Origin: Devosia epidermidihirudinis
GTDB taxonomy: Bacteria; Pseudomonadota; Alphaproteobacteria; Rhizobiales; Devosiaceae
Length of the DNA: 64,000 bases
NCBI RefSeq assembly: GCF_000971295.1
Contig: NZ_LANJ01000011.1
Span: 737,247-801,246 of the forward strand
Direction: 5' to 3'
Shown here: one piece after another, positions 25,086 to 35,437 of the stretch
Layout: every line of letters starts with the position of its first letter
Numbering within the stretch: the stretch's first letter is position 1
Program-made: the position numbers and the translations under genes
The notes under the pieces: generated by a model
What the model was told of the DNA's origin: nothing
Seen by the model: the letters and a program-made list of their open reading frames with translations, nothing else
Database searches by the model: none

Positions 25086-25658
25086 GTGCGGTTTGTCCTC
25101 TATCTGCTGATGATGATTGCGGTTGCCCTCGGCGTTGGCTTTGGGCTCAGTTATTACGCGCTCACCGATGGGCGCTTGTTTGGCGTTGCGCAGGTTGGCC
25201 CCTGGGCGGCATGGCCAGATGTCGGCTCCGATGCGCCCAATCCTTACACCCGCGCCCATCTGGCGCGCGAAGCCGGGCTGCAATTGGGCCAGAGCGAGGG
25301 TGTTCAGTTCGTCGCCCGCAATGACAGCCTGGGCAATCCACTGATCCGCGCCTGCAGCTACCGTGTTGCAGGCAAGACCCCGCTGGCCGCTTTCTGGACG
25401 CTCTCTGCCATTGACGAGACCGGCGTCAACATCGCCGTGCCCGATGGCCTTGCCGCATTCCGCTCCACCGATATTGCCCGCGCCAATGACGGCTCGATCC
25501 AGCTCAATTTCGGCACGCGGCTTCAGCCCGGCAACTGGCTTGAACTCACCGGCAACGGACCGTTCAGCCTCGTGCTCAACCTCTACGACACCGCCGCCTT
25601 CTCCGGCTTCAGCGACGACGAGACCATGCCCCGCATTCTCAAGGGGGATTGCCGATGA
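25086..25658 (+). CDS. Membrane-anchored DUF1214 protein
   Basis: 190 residues from GTG at 25086, three bases after the PBP stop. An N-terminal TM helix (FVLYLLMMIAVALGVGFGLSY) anchors it; the rest is DUF1214-like, with ACSYRVAGKTPLAAFWTLSA, then SIQLNFGTRLQPGNWLELTG and FSLVLNLYDT. DUF1214 is often fused behind DUF1254 in one protein; here it stands alone, before a separate DUF1254 gene. Biochemical role unknown. Coupling to the PBP suggests an envelope function. Confidence 0.85.
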   Translation: MRFVLYLLMMIAVALGVGFGLSYYALTDGRLFGVAQVGPWAAWPDVGSDAPNPYTRAHLAREAGLQLGQSEGVQFVARNDSLGNPLIRACSYRVAGKTPLAAFWTLSAIDETGVNIAVPDGLAAFRSTDIARANDGSIQLNFGTRLQPGNWLELTGNGPFSLVLNLYDTAAFSGFSDDETMPRILKGDCR

Positions 25659-26233
25659 TCCGCGCTTTGCTCTGGCTGCTGGCTGGCGCCATTCTCGGCG
25701 GCATCATCCACATCGTCGTCATCCTTGCCCTGCCCGGCCTCACGCAGGAAACCGTCTGGACGCGGGTCACCGCGCTCAACGCGCAAAACCACATGCGGGT
25801 CCTGCCCGCCGTCGCGCCCGGCCAGCCCAATCCGCTGGGGCTAGATCCCGAACTCAGCTACGGCATCTGTCAGGTCGATCTGGCCGAGGGTCCGGCCTAT
25901 CTCAACGGTTCGCTGCCCGACGCCTTCTGGTCTGTCGCCGTGTTCGACGAGGCCGGCGTTGTCACTTATTCCACCACCAACCGCGATGGCATCGGCCAAA
26001 CCGTCGATATGGGCATCTTCAACGCCGCCCAGACGCGCCTGCTCGCCCAGCAGCAACTCGACATCACCGAGGGCCTGCTGGTGGTCGAAGCGCAGTCCAA
26101 CAAGCTTTTCGTGCTCGTCCGCCTCGCGCCACCCCACCAGATCATGCGCAAACGCTTCGAAGACCGCCTCGCCGCCATCACCTGCGGCACACGGAGTGTA
26201 GCAAGCGAAGCTGACGAACCCGAGCAGAACTAG
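25655..26233 (+). CDS. Membrane-anchored DUF1254 protein
   Basis: 192 residues from ATG at 25655, which overlaps the DUF1214 stop as ATGA. An N-terminal TM helix (LLWLLAGAILGGIIHIVVILA) is followed by a DUF1254-like part with DPELSYGICQVDLAEGPAYL, then LPDAFWSVAVFDEAGVVTYSTTNRD. Conserved Cys65 and Cys in ITCGTRS may matter for the fold. Same operon as PBP and DUF1214. The two DUF proteins probably pair in the periplasm, mirroring the fused versions; this is inferred. Confidence 0.85.
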   Translation: MIRALLWLLAGAILGGIIHIVVILALPGLTQETVWTRVTALNAQNHMRVLPAVAPGQPNPLGLDPELSYGICQVDLAEGPAYLNGSLPDAFWSVAVFDEAGVVTYSTTNRDGIGQTVDMGIFNAAQTRLLAQQQLDITEGLLVVEAQSNKLFVLVRLAPPHQIMRKRFEDRLAAITCGTRSVASEADEPEQN

Positions 26234-26251
26234 CCACCAAGCCCGCAGTCG

Positions 26252-26396
26252 ACCTCCCTCCCCCTTGTGGGGAGAGAAAGCGAGATAGGACTTAGCCTGC
26301 TAAGTCCGTGATCGAGCCGGGTGGGGGTATCTCTCCCCGCGCACCACGCCCAATCACCCCCACCCTAGATCCCTCCCCACAAGGGGGAGGGAGACG
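26252..26396. repeat. Large family F inverted repeat
   Basis: CTCCCTCCCCCTTGTGGGGA, then AAGCGAGATAGGACTTAGCC and TAAGTCCGTGATCGAGCCGG, GGTGGGGGTATC, and then an inverted second part CCACCCTAGATCCCTCCCCA with AAGGGGGAGGGAG. The outer arms pair over ~20 bases. It is a head-to-head pair of family F units, and may end the PBP operon. Confidence 0.8.
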
Positions 26397-26439
26397 ACTG
26401 CGGCATAGGGTTGCTGGACACGCCCCCAACCACAGAGCG

Positions 26440-26481
26440 GGTCCCCTCGCCCCTCTAGGGGAGAGGGTTAGGGTGAGGGGG
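26440..26481. repeat. Short family E element
   Basis: CCCCTCGCCCCTCTAGGGGAG, then GAGGGTTAGGGTGAGGGG, a compact version of the family E right arm. Together with the family F element it fills the 290 bp gap 26234-26523; no gene is seen. Confidence 0.65.
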
Positions 26482-26523
26482 GCAACGCTGAGAATGGGCA
26501 CGAAGGCCCCACATCAATCGCCC

Positions 26524-27405
26524 TTACTTGGGCAGCACGATTTCGTTGTCGCCGAACTTCTGGAACCGCGACGGAATGATCGCTGTGCCGCCGCCCGAAC
26601 TGGTCACGCGGCCACCACAGAAATCACCGCGATTGGCGCGGGTCACATAGCCCGACATGCGGCGCAGGGCTTCATCCACGGCCAGTGATTGCTCATGCGG
26701 CGTTTCCACCAGCAGATTGTTGAGCGCGTAGCTGTAGCTGTCATAACGATAGTTCAGCGCCCGCACGAACCAGGCGATACTCGCATCGTTCTCCTGCTTG
26801 CGCGCCGCCACGTCGCTGGCAGCTTTCGGATCAAGCCCGCTCAGCGCCCGCAGCGCTTCAGCGCGCTGCCGATCCACCTCGATCACCGCGCAGATCGCCG
26901 CGAAGGTCGACGGCACCGTATCGATATCGGCGGTAATGTGGCTTCCCACCGTATTGTAGCGCGTACGGGAGGATTGGTAGGGCGTGTTTTTGAGCCAGCC
27001 GTAATAGCGATCGACCTTGAAGCTCAGATCCGTTGCTGCCGTGAGGCGCGTGCGCTGCAGCTCTACCGCCGTGTCGTAGAACCAGTCCTTGGCATGGGCC
27101 GCGACGAGAAACCGCCAGACGCGGTTATGCATCTCGGTTTCCTGGTCGGTCTTGTTGAAATTGGAAACGGCTTCCTTGCGCTGGCGCGCCATGAAATCCC
27201 CGACCACCGGCATTGCCGTATCATGGGTGAAGCTGGGAGCCGCACGGCCCAAATCACCCACAGGTCGCGCAACGCAGCCTGCGGCCAATCCGGCTAGGAC
27301 GATAAAGGAGCTGGCGCGCAACAGGGCGCCGAGATGGTCAGCCACGTTTGCGCTTCGGCCTCGGTGGGTCGACACGATCTTCAATAGGCGGCGTGCCGCG
27401 CTCAT
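26524..27405 (-). CDS. Putative lipoprotein, unrecognised
   Basis: 293 residues. After a long basic n-region a hydrophobic segment (SFIVLAGLAAGC) ends in a lipobox, so the protein is probably lipidated at Cys44. A later in-frame start (GTG near 27345) would give a standard-length signal peptide, but neither start has a good ribosome binding site. The mature part is mostly helical, with several Arg/Tyr-rich stretches (RYYGWLKNTPYQSSRTRYN, VRALNYRYDSYSYALN). I recognise no domain. A trimeric or pore-like envelope role cannot be argued from sequence alone. Confidence 0.7.
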   Translation of the reverse strand: MSAARRLLKIVSTHRGRSANVADHLGALLRASSFIVLAGLAAGCVARPVGDLGRAAPSFTHDTAMPVVGDFMARQRKEAVSNFNKTDQETEMHNRVWRFLVAAHAKDWFYDTAVELQRTRLTAATDLSFKVDRYYGWLKNTPYQSSRTRYNTVGSHITADIDTVPSTFAAICAVIEVDRQRAEALRALSGLDPKAASDVAARKQENDASIAWFVRALNYRYDSYSYALNNLLVETPHEQSLAVDEALRRMSGYVTRANRGDFCGGRVTSSGGGTAIIPSRFQKFGDNEIVLPK

Positions 27406-27696
27406 AACGAACCCCGGTGAACATCAATATCTGGGCGGTCCGGGGCTGATATGGCCCTGCGGTAGCGGTTTTCGGCCGTGCATCGAATTTGACGAGCTTT
27501 CCCAAGCCTGCCTCCATCTCAGTGCGCTCCCCTTCCCCACGGGGGTATGCGTGTCATTGCAAATCAGCGTGCGCGACGCCCCTCGCGCTTTCCGTCATTA
27601 AGAGATCGTCAAGGTTAACAGTCTGCTAACGAATTCGCGGCAAGAGTGGGAACGCATCAAATGTGATGCGAATGCGAGTCGACGGTCCCCGATAAA
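27406..27696. other. Intergenic region upstream of the DUF2336 gene
   Basis: About 290 bp between divergent genes. No palindromic repeat of families A to H and no convincing small gene is seen. The right part (TCGTCAAGGTTAACAGTCTG, then AAATGTGATGCGAATGCGAG) is AT-richer and probably holds the promoter of the DUF2336 gene. Confidence 0.4.
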
Positions 27697-28839
27697 ATGC
27701 TTGGTTTTCAGCCCTACGAGACGTTTCAGCTTCTGATCGAGACCGGCGGCGTCGATCGCACGAACACGCTGCTGATCGCCGCATGCGACGCCTATACGCG
27801 CCGCGGCAAGCCAACTCATCCCGAAATGGAACAGTTTGAAGCGCTCGCAACGCGCCTGTTCCCCATCGCCGGACCACAAGCGCGCGCCAAGGGCGCAGCC
27901 ATCCTCGGCCGCGCCGAAGTGCTCTCGCCGACCCTTGAGCAGCTCGTTGTCGAAAATATCGGCGAAGACCTGATCAGCTTCCTCAGCGGCGCCGTCGATC
28001 TCAGCGAAGCAACCATGCTCGACATTATCGGGCGCTATGATGTGGCCGCAGCGTCCACCATTGCCACCCGCGCGGACCTCTCCAATGTGGTGCTGGCCAA
28101 GCTGTTCCAGATGAATTCGCGTAAGGTTTACCGGGCCTTGGCCGCAAACCTCCACATCGTGCCACGTGGCGCTTACCTCAGTGCCCTCGCCCGTTCCGCG
28201 CAGATGGACCACATCGTTGCCGAGTCCCTCGCCAAGCGTGACGACTTCGACGCGGCGTTGCTGGCGCCAGCCTTCTTTGATCTGTCCGATCAGGATCGCA
28301 TCAAGGTCATCCACGCCTTCACGCACCGCGAAACCCCGGTCGCGCCGATCCGCAAGACCATCGAACAACTGACCGTCGCGACGCAGGATCTGACCAAGGC
28401 CCTGATGAAGCTGTTCTCCGAGAACCGCCGCCCGGAAGTCACGCGCCTGCTCTCCCAGATCACCGGCCTTGATGAAGTCCGCTGCGGGCAGATCGCCCAT
28501 GACGTCACCGGGGCCTCGCTGTTCGTGATTCTGCGCGCCTTCGGCTCCACCGCCTATGATGGCCTCAAGGTTCTGATCCACGCCACCAGCCACGACACCG
28601 AGCGCTCTCGGGCGTTGGCCGACTACGCCACGCTCTTTGGCAACGTCACGCCGGAATCAATGGCTTACCTGATGAGCGCATGGCGCGGCGAAGTGAACCT
28701 GCTGGAGCTGGCCAAGCCAGAATACCGTCCATTCATCGAACGTCGTCGCCAGCAGAATTCGGTCAGCGCCACCAACAATCCTGTTGTCGATCAGGCCATC
28801 GAGGCCCTGGCGCGCATCGGAGTGAAGCGCGCCAGCTAA
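27697..28839 (+). CDS. DUF2336 protein
   Basis: 380 residues, all-helical repeat protein typical of alphaproteobacteria. Features include ALATRLFPIAGPQARAKGA, PTLEQLVVENIGEDLISFLS and RDDFDAALLAPAFFDLSDQDR, recurring helix pairs similar to HEAT-like repeats. No membrane segment or signal peptide. The start ATG at 27697 lacks a clear ribosome binding site, and an upstream start cannot be excluded. Family function is not established in general. The gene is convergent with the iron-type binding protein gene, 7 bp apart. Confidence 0.85.
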   Translation: MLGFQPYETFQLLIETGGVDRTNTLLIAACDAYTRRGKPTHPEMEQFEALATRLFPIAGPQARAKGAAILGRAEVLSPTLEQLVVENIGEDLISFLSGAVDLSEATMLDIIGRYDVAAASTIATRADLSNVVLAKLFQMNSRKVYRALAANLHIVPRGAYLSALARSAQMDHIVAESLAKRDDFDAALLAPAFFDLSDQDRIKVIHAFTHRETPVAPIRKTIEQLTVATQDLTKALMKLFSENRRPEVTRLLSQITGLDEVRCGQIAHDVTGASLFVILRAFGSTAYDGLKVLIHATSHDTERSRALADYATLFGNVTPESMAYLMSAWRGEVNLLELAKPEYRPFIERRRQQNSVSATNNPVVDQAIEALARIGVKRAS

Positions 28840-28846
28840 GCTGGAT

Positions 28847-29794
28847 TTATTTGGCGAAGGTCTGCTCGATCTGGTCGAGCGTCGCCAGCGCACCGTAATA
28901 GTCGAAACGATAGGCGTAATCGGGGAAGTCATAGGCTTGCCCCGATACAATCGCAGGCAGCTTGCCGGTGATCGGGTCACCCGCAAGGTCCGCAACTTTG
29001 GTGCCTTCGGCATCCCATGGCACCACGATCATGGTTGGCGCGGTCAGCACGTCGGAAACCCGCTCCATCCCCACTTCCACAGAGTCGCCGGTGCCATAGG
29101 CTGCGAAATCGGGCAAGCGTTCGGTCAGCTTGTCCGGCTCAAAGCCGACCTCAGCGAACAGCTGCGGCGTCGCCGAGCCTTCGGGCAGGAAATAAGGCGG
29201 CGCGCCAACCTCAAGCGGCAACAGGAACACGGTGGGCTGCGGCGGCAGCGTGATGGCAGCCTTCACCTCGGCCACCCGCGCTTCATACGTGGCAACCGCC
29301 GCGTCTGCCTCGTCCTTACGATCCAGCACGTCCGACAGATAGGCAATCTCGCCCTGCCAGGTGTTGATCGCCCGATCGACCAGCACGGTCGGAGCAATCG
29401 CGCTCAGCTGGTCATAGGCCTGCGTCGTCAGATGGCCGGGAAAGCCCTGCCCGCCCCCAATGATGAGGTCAGGCTCCAGCCCCAGGATCTCTTCCATGTT
29501 GTAGCCATTGTCGGTGAAGTCGACGACCGTGCTGCCCGACTTGCGGGCCTGTTCGGCCCAAACGCTCGAATAGCCCTCTTCCGTGGTCGCCCGCGCTGAG
29601 CGGCCCACTGCCAGCACGTCAAAGCCCAGCACATAGACCGATCCCGCCAAGGCCGAGTTGAGAACGACGATGCGCTGCGGCGCTTCGGGGATCGTCACGG
29701 TGCCGTTGATGGTCTCCACCGTACGATCAGCCGCATAGGCCGGTGTGATGGCGAGTCCCGCCAACAAGGCAAGGGATAGCGATTTCAGGGACAT
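28847..29794 (-). CDS. Periplasmic siderophore/iron-type binding protein
   Basis: 315 residues from ATG at 29794, with GGAG ~10 bases upstream and a cleavable signal peptide (LALLAGLAITPAYA). The mature part is a class III periplasmic binding protein: APQRIVVLNSALAGSVYVLG, then MEEILGLEPDLIIGGG and the long bridging helix. The family binds ferric siderophores, haem or cobalamin. No permease or ATPase gene lies nearby, so the partner transporter is elsewhere. An extension to 29866 is rejected because it precedes the signal peptide. Confidence 0.85.
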   Translation of the reverse strand: MSLKSLSLALLAGLAITPAYAADRTVETINGTVTIPEAPQRIVVLNSALAGSVYVLGFDVLAVGRSARATTEEGYSSVWAEQARKSGSTVVDFTDNGYNMEEILGLEPDLIIGGGQGFPGHLTTQAYDQLSAIAPTVLVDRAINTWQGEIAYLSDVLDRKDEADAAVATYEARVAEVKAAITLPPQPTVFLLPLEVGAPPYFLPEGSATPQLFAEVGFEPDKLTERLPDFAAYGTGDSVEVGMERVSDVLTAPTMIVVPWDAEGTKVADLAGDPITGKLPAIVSGQAYDFPDYAYRFDYYGALATLDQIEQTFAK

Positions 29795-29874
29795 GGCTAG
29801 ACGCTCCAAAACAGAAAGGGCCGGCACGCATCCGTACCAGCCCGATTGGCAATAATATGAGTGCAACTATCTTG

Positions 29875-30225
29875 TTAAAGGTTGCGCGACCCCACGTCCA
29901 GTTCCACCCCCGGGTCATCGCCGCGCAGATCGAGGCTGATCACCCAGAGATCGGGATCGAAATTGATTTCTTGGGCGATACGGTCCCGCACTTTGCCGGG
30001 CTCGGCATGGCTGAAGCGGCGCTGAAACACCAGGGCGGCAGTATCATCAAGGCTGCTCATGGGCGCAGGCGTGAACAGCGAACGAGTGCCATCGAGGTGA
30101 TCAACCTCAATGAACACCTGTCCGGCGATCGGGTCGCCGCGGCGCGACATTACACACATATTGCCGAGATCATTGTGGCGCCGCACGAAGGCGGAACACC
30201 ACAAATCGCTGCGAAGGCGGGACAA
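29875..30225 (-). CDS. DUF1491 protein
   Basis: 116 residues. RLRSDLWCSAFVRRHNDLGN, then MSRRGDPIAGQVFIEVDHLDGTRSLFTPAP and FDPDLWVISLDLR are the DUF1491 pattern found in many alphaproteobacteria. The start appears to be TTG at 30225, directly after the stop of the peptidoglycan-binding gene (TAATTG); no ATG fits without losing the conserved N-terminus. Function unknown. It is the last gene of the DivJ-like kinase, peptidoglycan-binding, DUF1491 unit. Confidence 0.8.
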   Translation of the reverse strand: MSRLRSDLWCSAFVRRHNDLGNMCVMSRRGDPIAGQVFIEVDHLDGTRSLFTPAPMSSLDDTAALVFQRRFSHAEPGKVRDRIAQEINFDPDLWVISLDLRGDDPGVELDVGSRNL

Positions 30226-31331
30226 TTAGATCGACGCGCCAGAGTCGCGCAGCAGACCCACCAGATCAGGATTGACCTGTCCGGTGACGCGGTAGCTGTG
30301 GAAGTTCTCGAACTCGCGGATCGCCCGTGCCGTGGCATCGCCCGGATGGCCATCAATCGAGCCGTGGTAGAACCCGAGGCTCGCCAGCCCACGCTGTATC
30401 TGGCTGACCAGCTGCGTATTGTTGGCGGGCTGAACTTCCCGCTGCGGCGGTGCATTGTTGTCCAGCGACGCCACCTGAACCGGCGCCGGCATGGCCTGCA
30501 CTGGGGCGGCAGCTACAGGCGCTGAAGGCACGGGTGCTGCAGCAGCGGCAACCGAGGCGCCTCGGCCATCAACTGCCGCAACAATGGCGTCGAGTGTCTG
30601 CGCCGTGGCCGAACCAACGGTATCCACAGCACGGTCAACTGGGGTCAATGGCGGCAGTTGAGCGCCGGTAGTGGCCTGCTGGATCACTGGTGGCGGCGCG
30701 ACAGGCTGGATCACCTGCGCCTGCACCACCGGAGCGGGCTGCACCACGGGTGCCGGCGCCACGACGGCGGCGCGCTGCGCCCTGCCCGATGCATCGGCCT
30801 TGAGGATTGCGTCAACCACCGTTGGCGTCAGTGCGCCGGTCGGCGTCATGCCGTTGCGCTGCTCGAACATGCGGATGGCGGTAGCAGTCTGCGGGCCATA
30901 GAACCCGTCGACCTTGCCATGGAACATGCCAAGCTCGAACAGCTTCTTCTGCACGTCGAAAGCCTGCTTGTTGCCCACGGGCGCATCAGGAATAACCTGC
31001 TGCTGCACGACGGGAGCAACGCTCCCGGTCGACTGCGCTGGCACATATGCCTGCTCGACAGGCACGGCCTGAAGCTGTGCTGGCGCAGCCATGGGCACCG
31101 GCGCATCGGCGACCGTGATGGCAGGCGAAAAGAACGGCGCGGGATGACGCGTGGTCTGGAAATACAGGGCGTTACTGGCCGCCAGGGCCGTCAACGTCAC
31201 CATGGCCAAAAGACCGGTCGAAGAGAGCGGAGCCCGCATATAGCGTGCCCAAGCCCAGCTGCCTGCGCGTCCCAGAGAAGATGCGACAGCGCTGCCCGCC
31301 GCGAGGGGCAGGTGCGTGAAGGTGGATGCTG

Positions 31332-33155
<1,824 letters not shown>

Positions 33156-33481
33156 TACTTCGACGCCAGCGGAACGGTGCCAGGCGGCACCTTGAACAAG
33201 GCCTTAACACCCTGTCTTGCTCGAATGATTTCCGAGTCTTGTTGTCCTCACACTGGCGCTCAAGGAGCTAAGACGCTCTTAAATCAGAGCCTCTCCAGAC
33301 CGCTTGCGGCCCGGCACGATGCGGTTTCTATGGTTAGCGTAAACAAGGTGTTGCCTGCGTTACGACCCGCCCGACAATTTGATTCAAATTTTATCGAAAT
33401 GTCCTAATCCCGCTTAATGGGACGGGCATAGTGTGTGTCATGCAGCACGGGCAGTGGCTGTCAAAACAAACGGAATTCGCA
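33156..33481. promoter_or_regulatory. Divergent promoter region of the DivJ-like kinase and the small membrane protein
   Basis: About 325 bp with no gene and no repeat of families A to H. It contains an AT-rich stretch near the right end (GACAATTTGATTCAAATTTTATCG) and two GANTC sites (near 33232 and 33384), about as many as expected by chance. No CtrA box (TTAA-N7-TTAA) was found. Confidence 0.4.
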
Positions 33482-33766
33482 ATGTTTCTGGTGGTTCGAT
33501 CGATATTCTGGCTGACGGTTGCCTTTATGGTGATCAAGCCCGGCTTCGACTTCAGCACGGCCGCGAACCAGACCATGGCTGCAGGCAGCCAGGTGGTGGC
33601 GCAGCAGATCCAGTCCATTGAATGCGACACCCTTCAGTGCGTCGGCGGCAAGGCCGTCATCTCGGCAGCACTTTCGTCCTCCCCGTCGGTTGGTTCTCCC
33701 ATGCATGAGTCGCCAGCCATCAGTCCGGTGCCTTTCCCCCGGCCTCGTCCGGACTGGGCGGGTTAA
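33482..33766 (+). CDS. Small membrane-anchored protein, DUF5330-like
   Basis: 94 residues from ATG at 33482 (MFLVVRSIFWLTVAFMVIKP). One N-terminal TM helix is followed by a ~70-residue periplasmic part with two Cys eight residues apart (SIECDTLQC) and a Pro-rich tail (SPVPFPRPRPDW). Small proteins of this shape lie next to sufE and mucR in rhizobia (DUF5330), which is the basis for the suggested name. Divergent from the DivJ-like gene and followed by a strong terminator. Confidence 0.65.
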   Translation: MFLVVRSIFWLTVAFMVIKPGFDFSTAANQTMAAGSQVVAQQIQSIECDTLQCVGGKAVISAALSSSPSVGSPMHESPAISPVPFPRPRPDWAG

Positions 33767-33847
33767 AGGGAGCCATCAGGCCCCCGTGAATTACCCCAGG
33801 GTTGTGTCACTTCCCCAAGCGACGCCACTCCAACGACCCTGGTCCTG

Positions 33848-33886
33848 CCCCAAGCACGCTGCCCCGTGCTTGGGGCTTTTTCTTTT
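33848..33886 (+). terminator. Strong intrinsic terminator
   Basis: CCCCAAGCACG pairs with CGTGCTTGGGG around a short CTGCCC loop and is followed by CTTTTTCTTTT. It lies ~80 bp after the small membrane protein stop and isolates that gene from the Rieske gene. Confidence 0.9.
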
Positions 33887-33968
33887 CCAACGTCCCAATG
33901 GGTGATGGGATCGTTCTGACGTGCCCAGCGTTGTATTCGAGTTCGCTCGAACTTCATGAGGCCGTGCC

Positions 33969-34529
33969 ATGACGGACCATCCTGAACTCAGCCATCTGCC
34001 ACCCACCAAGCCCGTGCCGACCGGTCCCACACGACGGGATTTCCTGTTCGTGGCGACGGGCGCCGTTGCGGTCGTGGGTGCGGGCGCCACCATCTGGCCG
34101 CTCATCGATCAAATGAACCCCGACGCCTCGGTACTCGCCACCGGCTCGGCCGAGTTTGATCTGTCCGCCATGGCGGTCGGACAGGAGATAACGGTGCAGT
34201 GGCGTGGTCAGCCCATCTTCATTCGCTATCGAACCCCCGAAGACATTACCGACATGCAGTCGGTCCCGCTCAACGACCTGAAGGACCCCGCACCGGATTC
34301 GGCGCGAGTCATCGAGGGGCATGAACAATATCTGGTGGTGATCGGGATCTGCACGCATCTGGGCTGCGTGCCGGTGTTCAATGCGGGGTCCTACAAGGAT
34401 GGCTGGTACTGCCCCTGCCACGGCTCACAATATGATGCCTCAGGCCGCATTCGATCCGGCCCAGCGCCGCTCAACCTAGTGATGCCGCCCTATGTCTTCA
34501 AAACGGCGACCTCGATCCAGATCGGCTAG
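33969..34529 (+). CDS. Rieske iron-sulfur protein, solitary petA-like
   Basis: 186 residues. A twin-arginine signal-anchor (TRRDFLFVATGAVAVVGAGA, about 21-45) is followed by a Rieske domain with both cluster-binding loops, CTHLGC (128-133) and CPCHGS (148-153), giving Cys/His pairs for a 2Fe-2S centre. The fold and length fit the cytochrome bc1 Rieske subunit. However, cytochrome b and c1 genes (petB, petC), which normally follow petA, are absent: the next gene is a PilZ protein. It may be a second Rieske copy for bc1 or serve another oxidoreductase. Confidence 0.88.
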   Translation: MTDHPELSHLPPTKPVPTGPTRRDFLFVATGAVAVVGAGATIWPLIDQMNPDASVLATGSAEFDLSAMAVGQEITVQWRGQPIFIRYRTPEDITDMQSVPLNDLKDPAPDSARVIEGHEQYLVVIGICTHLGCVPVFNAGSYKDGWYCPCHGSQYDASGRIRSGPAPLNLVMPPYVFKTATSIQIG

Positions 34530-34673
34530 CGCCGCGACTCTAAGCGCCTCTGGACCAGCCACAAAAGGCTCTCTCCACAGGCTTTTCCAGCGTTCTCCAC
34601 GGCTTTCGCGATCGGTAAAATTGCAGCGATCTGGTTCACCTCGGGGAAGGCGGCCACGCCTACCTCAGGCGTC

Positions 34674-34937
34674 ATGAAAACCAATACCCAGATTCGCCAA
34701 GACCTCTCCGATGCACCCGACCTCTCGGCAGTTGCCGTGATGGATAACGGCCTGACCCAGATTACCGTTTCGGTGATGAACCTGACCGCCACCGGCGCGC
34801 AGATCGAAGTTCACGTGCCCACGCAGCTGCCGCCCATGCTGTCGCTGCTGGTCAATGGCCGCCTCAAGTCCTGCGAAGTCATCTGGCAGTTTACCCAGTT
34901 TGCCGGTCTGCGCTTTCTGGGCGTACAGGCCAACTGA
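34674..34937 (+). CDS. PilZ-like domain protein
   Basis: 87 residues. ISVMNLTATGAQIEV-like text (VSVMNLTATGAQIEV, about 33-47), PPMLSLLVNGRLKSCEVIWQ and QFAGLRFLGV match the beta-barrel of PilZ domains. The N-terminal c-di-GMP motif RxxxR is not clear: only RQDLSDAP is seen near the start, so nucleotide binding is doubtful. Function would be as a small adaptor. Confidence 0.7.
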   Translation: MKTNTQIRQDLSDAPDLSAVAVMDNGLTQITVSVMNLTATGAQIEVHVPTQLPPMLSLLVNGRLKSCEVIWQFTQFAGLRFLGVQAN

Positions 34938-35011
34938 GCCAAACGCTCCCTCCACCGTTCGTGCGCCCAGTTTTGCTTGCGGGGCGCATCTCTGCTCACT
35001 AGATAAGGCTC

Positions 35012-35437
35012 ATGACCGAGCCCAAAGCCTTTCAAGACATCGCCGAAAACCTCTCCTTCCTTGACGATTGGGAGGACCGGCTCAATTACGTCATCGAGTT
35101 GGGCCAGGCTTTGCCGTCCATGCCCGAAGACGACAAGACCGACGACAACAAGGTCAAGGGCTGCGTGTCAAATGTCTGGCTCGTGTCCAAAACGGACCGT
35201 TCCGGACCAACACCATCGATGAGCTTTCGCGGCCAGTCAGACGCCATCATCACCAAGGGGCTCGTGGCTATCCTGCTGGCGCTTTACTCCGACCGCCCCG
35301 CAGCGGAGATCGCCGAAACCGACGCCATTGAGTGGTTCAAGAAGGTTGGTCTCAGCGAGCACCTGGGCATGCAGCGTTCTAATGGCCTTGTCGCCATGGT
35401 CAATCGCATCCGCACCGAAGCGAAGGCCCTGAGCTAA
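35012..35437 (+). CDS. sufE: SufE cysteine desulfuration protein
   Basis: 141 residues. Active-site Cys in KVKGCVSNVWL (near residue 51), preceded by LGQALPSMPEDDKTDDN, and a C-terminal GLSEHLGMQRSNGLVAMVNRI helix typical of SufE. It accepts sulfur from the SufS cysteine desulfurase and passes it on for Fe-S cluster assembly. The stop overlaps the stop of the convergent DUF6456 gene (CTAA). Confidence 0.92.
   Translation: MTEPKAFQDIAENLSFLDDWEDRLNYVIELGQALPSMPEDDKTDDNKVKGCVSNVWLVSKTDRSGPTPSMSFRGQSDAIITKGLVAILLALYSDRPAAEIAETDAIEWFKKVGLSEHLGMQRSNGLVAMVNRIRTEAKALS

Noticed and set aside
33156..33481. GANTC methylation sites upstream of the DivJ-like gene as a cell-cycle signal
   Set aside because: Two sites in 325 bp is close to the chance expectation, and no CtrA box was found.
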